DNA of 64,000 bases from Comamonas badia DSM 17552 (lineage in GTDB: Bacteria; Pseudomonadota; Gammaproteobacteria; Burkholderiales; Burkholderiaceae_C), in NCBI RefSeq assembly GCF_000484635.1, contig NZ_AXVM01000001.1:496001-560000 (forward strand), read 5' to 3'. The position numbers were made by a program, and so were the translations under genes. The stretch's first letter is position 1. Each line of letters starts with the position of its first letter. Positions 61,038 through 64,000 of the stretch are shown piece by piece. The notes beneath the pieces were generated by a model that was not told the origin of the DNA, searched no databases, and was given only the letters and a program-made list of their open reading frames with translations.

Positions 61038-61907
61038 ATGCCCCATACCCATTTGATCTCAGCCGCCGAACTTCAAACCCTGGTCCGCAGCGGCGCGCCG
61101 CTGATGGTCTTCGACTGCAGCTTCGATCTGGCCGACCCGCAAAAAGGGATCGCCGACTACCACGCGGCGCACCTCCCTGGGGCCCTCTACGCGCACCTGG
61201 ACCATGATCTGAGCGCCGCCGGCGGACCGGCCGTCTCGGGCGGGCGCCACCCGCTGCCCACGCGCGAGCGCTTCAGCGCCTGGCTTGCCAGCGTCGGCTT
61301 TTCCAACGGCATGCAGGCCGTGGTCTACGACCGCAACGGGTCCATGCCCGGCATGCGGCTGTGGTGGCTGCTGAAATGGCTGGGGCACGATGCGGCGGCC
61401 GTGCTCGATGGCGGCCTTGCCGCGTGGCAAGCCTCGGGCGGCACCAGCGCGCGGAACGAAGAAGCGCCGCGCGCGCCTGGCCACTTCAAGCCGGGCAAAC
61501 CACTGCGTACCCTGGTCGATGCGACGCAGGTGCTGGCGCGCCTGGGGCGGGCGGATCAAACCCTCCTCGACGCACGCGCCGCCGAGCGCTGGCGCGGCGA
61601 CATCGAGCCGCTAGACCCGGTGGCAGGCCACATCCCCGGCGCCCTGAACCGCCCCTGGATGGACAACCTCACGGCCGACGGCCACTTCAAGAGCGCCGCC
61701 GCGCTGCGCACGGAATTCGCCACCATCCTGCGGCAGCGCGACCCAGCCACCGTCGTGCACCAGTGCGGCAGCGGCGTGAGCGCCATCCACAACCTGCTGG
61801 CGATGGAACTGGCGGGCTACCCGCAAGGCGCGCTGTACGCAGGCAGCTGGAGCGAATGGTGCAGTGACCCGGCGCGACCGGTGGCGCACCTGCGCGAGGC
61901 GGCCTGA
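61038..61907 (+). CDS. Sulfurtransferase, mercaptopyruvate type (SseA-like)
   Basis: This 289-residue enzyme has two rhodanese domains. The catalytic loop in the second reads CGSGVSA, as in 3-mercaptopyruvate sulfurtransferases (CGSGVTA) rather than thiosulfate types. The linker GHIPGALNRPWMDNL and N-terminal HLPGALYAHLDHDLS are typical. It moves sulfane sulfur to cyanide, thiols or acceptor proteins in the cytosol. Confidence 0.9.
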   Translation: MPHTHLISAAELQTLVRSGAPLMVFDCSFDLADPQKGIADYHAAHLPGALYAHLDHDLSAAGGPAVSGGRHPLPTRERFSAWLASVGFSNGMQAVVYDRNGSMPGMRLWWLLKWLGHDAAAVLDGGLAAWQASGGTSARNEEAPRAPGHFKPGKPLRTLVDATQVLARLGRADQTLLDARAAERWRGDIEPLDPVAGHIPGALNRPWMDNLTADGHFKSAAALRTEFATILRQRDPATVVHQCGSGVSAIHNLLAMELAGYPQGALYAGSWSEWCSDPARPVAHLREAA

Positions 61908-61910
61908 GCC

Positions 61911-62993
61911 ATGCCGGGCGTGCAGGTCGCCATCGTCGGCGCCGGCCTGAGCGGCCTGTATGCGGCCACGCTGCTTGAAGCGCGCGGCATGCACGACTAC
62001 GTGCTGCTGGAGGCACGCGATCGGTGCGGCGGGCGCATCCTGTCCGAGCCATCCGCGGCTGCGGACCGGTTCGACCTGGGCGCCACCTGGTTCTGGCCCA
62101 TGATGCAGCCAGCGCTGGCGCGCCTGGTGGACAGGCTCGGCCTCACGACCGTCGCGCAGCATGAGGACGGCGACATGCTGCTTGAACCCGCGGGGCAGTA
62201 CGCGCCGCGGCGTGTCGCCGGCTACCGCTCCGATCCTGCCGCCGTGCGCCTGGCGGGCGGCATGGACACGCTGACCGAAGCACTGCGCGGGCGGCTCGCG
62301 GCGCAGCGGCTGGTCACGGGGTGCCGCGTGCGCCGCCTGATCCACAGCGGCGGGCACATCGAAGTGCAGACCGAGGGCCCTGACGGACCAGCGGCCGCCT
62401 GGCGGGCGGCGCAGGTGCTGCTGGCCGTGCCCCCGCGCCTTGCCGCCGGCACCATCGCCTGCACCCCCGCGCTGCCCGATACGCTGGCTCGGGCGTGGCA
62501 GGGCTGCACCACCTGGATGGCGCCGCATGCCAAGTACGTGGCGGTGTTCGATGCGCCGTTCTGGCGCGAACAGGATCTGTCCGGCGAAGCGCGCAGCGCC
62601 ATGGGGCCGATGGCCGAGATCCACGACGCCTCGGCGCCCGATGGCCTGGCGGCGCTGTTCGGTTTCCTGGGGATTCCAGCCGCGCTGCGCGGCCGGATTC
62701 CCGAAGAGACGCTGCGCTCGCACTGCCGCGCCCAGCTCGTGCGCTTGTTCGGCCATGCCGCAGGGGCGCCGCGGGCCGAATACCTGAAGGACTGGGCCGC
62801 CGACCCCTGCACGGCCACCGCGCAAGACCAGACCGCCGACGAGCACCACGCGGCCCGGCCGCCGACGACGGCGGATGCGGGCGCATGGAGCGGCCGGTTG
62901 ATCGCCATCGCCAGTGAATGCTCACCCACCCATCCCGGCTACGCCGCAGGCGCGCTGGACGCCGCGCTGCGCGGCGTCGAGGCATTGGCATGA
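61911..62993 (+). CDS. FAD-dependent amine oxidase family protein
   Basis: This 360-residue flavoenzyme opens with the Rossmann motif VAIVGAGLSGLYAATLLEARG and EARDRCGGRI. GATWFWPMMQPALARLVDRLGL is the amine-oxidase-type substrate entrance. It ends with the FAD-binding HPGYAAGALDAALRGVEAL. It is shorter than usual monoamine oxidases (about 450) and the middle substrate domain is compact. The substrate is unknown. It starts three bases after the sulfurtransferase stop. Confidence 0.82.
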   Translation: MPGVQVAIVGAGLSGLYAATLLEARGMHDYVLLEARDRCGGRILSEPSAAADRFDLGATWFWPMMQPALARLVDRLGLTTVAQHEDGDMLLEPAGQYAPRRVAGYRSDPAAVRLAGGMDTLTEALRGRLAAQRLVTGCRVRRLIHSGGHIEVQTEGPDGPAAAWRAAQVLLAVPPRLAAGTIACTPALPDTLARAWQGCTTWMAPHAKYVAVFDAPFWREQDLSGEARSAMGPMAEIHDASAPDGLAALFGFLGIPAALRGRIPEETLRSHCRAQLVRLFGHAAGAPRAEYLKDWAADPCTATAQDQTADEHHAARPPTTADAGAWSGRLIAIASECSPTHPGYAAGALDAALRGVEALA

Positions 62994-63138
62994 CGGCGGC
63001 TTGCCGGGCCGGCGGGCCATGCCTGCCACTCTCCCGGGCCCGTTCTGCCGGACGCGGCCAAGCACGATGGAGGTGACCGCCCTATCATCGGCCATGCCCG
63101 GGAACGAAACACCCCGCCCCGCACGCAAGGAGTCCCGC

Positions 63139-63645
63139 ATGAAAACCCTCACATCCCGCCTGCTGTGCGCCGCCTGGCTGGCCACCGCGTGTTCGGCTGC
63201 CGTGGCGCAGGAATCCGCCACCTTCGCGATGCGCTCGCTGACGCCGCAGGCCGCCCTGCGCGCGGCGCAGACCACGCTGCAGGCATGCACGGCCAAGGGC
63301 TTTCAGGTCGCCGTTTCCGTGCTCGACCGCACGGGCACGCCGCTGGTGATGCTGCGCGAGCGCCTGGCGGGCATGCACACCCCGGAGACGGCCGGCGGCA
63401 AGGCCTACACGGCGATCGCGTTCAAGCTCGACACGCTAACCCTCAGCCGGGCGACGCAGGCCGACCAGGGGCTCTCGGGCCTGCGCCACCTGCCGCGCGT
63501 GGTCGCCGTGGGCGGGGGGCGGATCATCGAGGCCGGCGGCACGCTGGTCGGTGCCATCGGCGTCTCGGGCGCGCCGGGCGGCGAGGCCGATGATGCCTGC
63601 GCGCGCGCCGGTATCGCCGCCATCCAGACAGATCTGGATTTCTGA
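63139..63645 (+). CDS. GlcG/HbpS-family secreted protein
   Basis: This 168-residue protein has a Sec signal (LTSRLLCAAWLATACSAAVAQ) and a single GlcG/HbpS-type fold: ALRAAQTTLQACTAKGFQVA, VSVLDRTGTPLVMLRER, then GGKAYTAIAF and VGGGRIIEAGGTLVGAIGVSGA. Related proteins bind haem or occur beside glycolate and oxidative genes; here the ligand is unknown. GGAG stands seven bases before the ATG. Confidence 0.82.
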   Translation: MKTLTSRLLCAAWLATACSAAVAQESATFAMRSLTPQAALRAAQTTLQACTAKGFQVAVSVLDRTGTPLVMLRERLAGMHTPETAGGKAYTAIAFKLDTLTLSRATQADQGLSGLRHLPRVVAVGGGRIIEAGGTLVGAIGVSGAPGGEADDACARAGIAAIQTDLDF

Positions 63646-63664
63646 GCCCACGAAAAACACGCCG

Positions 63665-64000
63665 ATGGACCGACGCACCCTGCTCGCCACGCTGGGCGCC
63701 GCGCCGCTGGCTGCCTTGCCGCTGGCACGCGCCGCGACCGAGGTGCCGCTGCCCGCAATCGGCGCGCCCTTGCCGCTACCCGACGCCGCACTGCTGGACG
63801 GCAGCCTGTTCAAGGCGTCGGACGCGCAGGGCAAGGTGGTGCTCATCTACTGGTGGGCCAGCTGGTGCCCCTTCTGCGCGGCGCAGGCGCCGGATATCCA
63901 GAAACTGTGGGACACGCAGCGCACGCATGGATTGAAGATGCTCGGCCTGTCGGTGGACAAGCGCATCGAGGACGCGCGCAAGTACATGGTGCAGCGCGGC
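63665..64000 (+). CDS. TlpA/ResA-like thioredoxin-fold protein (partial)
   Basis: The first 112 residues of a gene that runs off the right end. A Tat-like N-terminus, MDRRTLLATLGAAPLAALPLARA, leads to a thioredoxin fold with SWCPFC as the active CxxC (Pro-Phe between the cysteines) and VVLIYWWASW as the central strand. It would act in the periplasm as a disulfide reductase or oxidase. It starts 19 bases after the GlcG-like stop. Confidence 0.85.
   Translation, partial: MDRRTLLATLGAAPLAALPLARAATEVPLPAIGAPLPLPDAALLDGSLFKASDAQGKVVLIYWWASWCPFCAAQAPDIQKLWDTQRTHGLKMLGLSVDKRIEDARKYMVQRG

Overview
The window is GC-rich, almost fully coding DNA from a betaproteobacterium, most likely Comamonadaceae (Acidovorax/Alicycliphilus/Comamonas-like). 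This is inferred from gene content: many ABC, TRAP and TTT uptake systems, Bcr/CflA exporters, an IPTL-CTERM surface protein, a Neisseria-type porin and the xseB-ispA-dxs operon. I see no rRNA, tRNA, IS element, prophage, integrase or CRISPR array. It looks like ordinary chromosome rich in transporters.

Layout. 1-3.6 kb: branched-chain amino-acid-type ABC operon livHMGF (- strand). 4-8.4 kb: EamA exporter overlapping a DUF3422 membrane protein, then tctBA without its binding protein. 8.5-11.6 kb: orphan GspE/PilB-type ATPase, spermidine-synthase-like methyltransferase fold protein and a hypoxanthine-DNA glycosylase. 11.9-14.5 kb: two overlapping MFS exporters. 14.5-21.2 kb: the most accessory-looking part, with a glycosidase-like lipoprotein, a Tat-exported alpha/beta hydrolase translationally coupled to an AraC regulator, a second paralogous AraC regulator, and an IPTL-CTERM surface protein. 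The two AraC genes share a direct-repeat element with the same 20-bp period upstream. 21.3-26.1 kb: nucleoside-type BMP/NupOPQ uptake operon. 26.3-31.5 kb: membrane diguanylate cyclase, HIT hydrolase, MFS exporter, porin.

31.6-37.4 kb: miaA runs into an AttEFGH-like ABC/FtsX/lipocalin locus whose ATPase and permease genes are separated by an inverted hsp20 with a good sigma-32 promoter. 37.4-44.1 kb: second liv-type operon (livG, livF, two tandem binding proteins, livH, livM) ending in a frameshifted dienelactone hydrolase; its LivF has Arg for the Walker A Lys. 44.5-49.2 kb: M20 amidohydrolase, modE, and divergent modABC. 49.2-51.5 kb: FUSC exporter. 51.7-55.4 kb: TRAP transporter dctQM plus convergent dctP. 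55.5-58.6 kb: dxs, ispA, xseB. 58.8-64 kb: Rieske oxygenase with a structured leader, EamA exporter, sulfurtransferase, amine oxidase, GlcG/HbpS-like protein and a partial TlpA-like thioredoxin.

Together the genes describe a metabolically versatile, uptake-oriented Gram-negative: importers for amino acids, tricarboxylates, 2-oxoacids, nucleosides and molybdate, matched with exporters and a few catabolic enzymes. Substrate names are family-level inferences.
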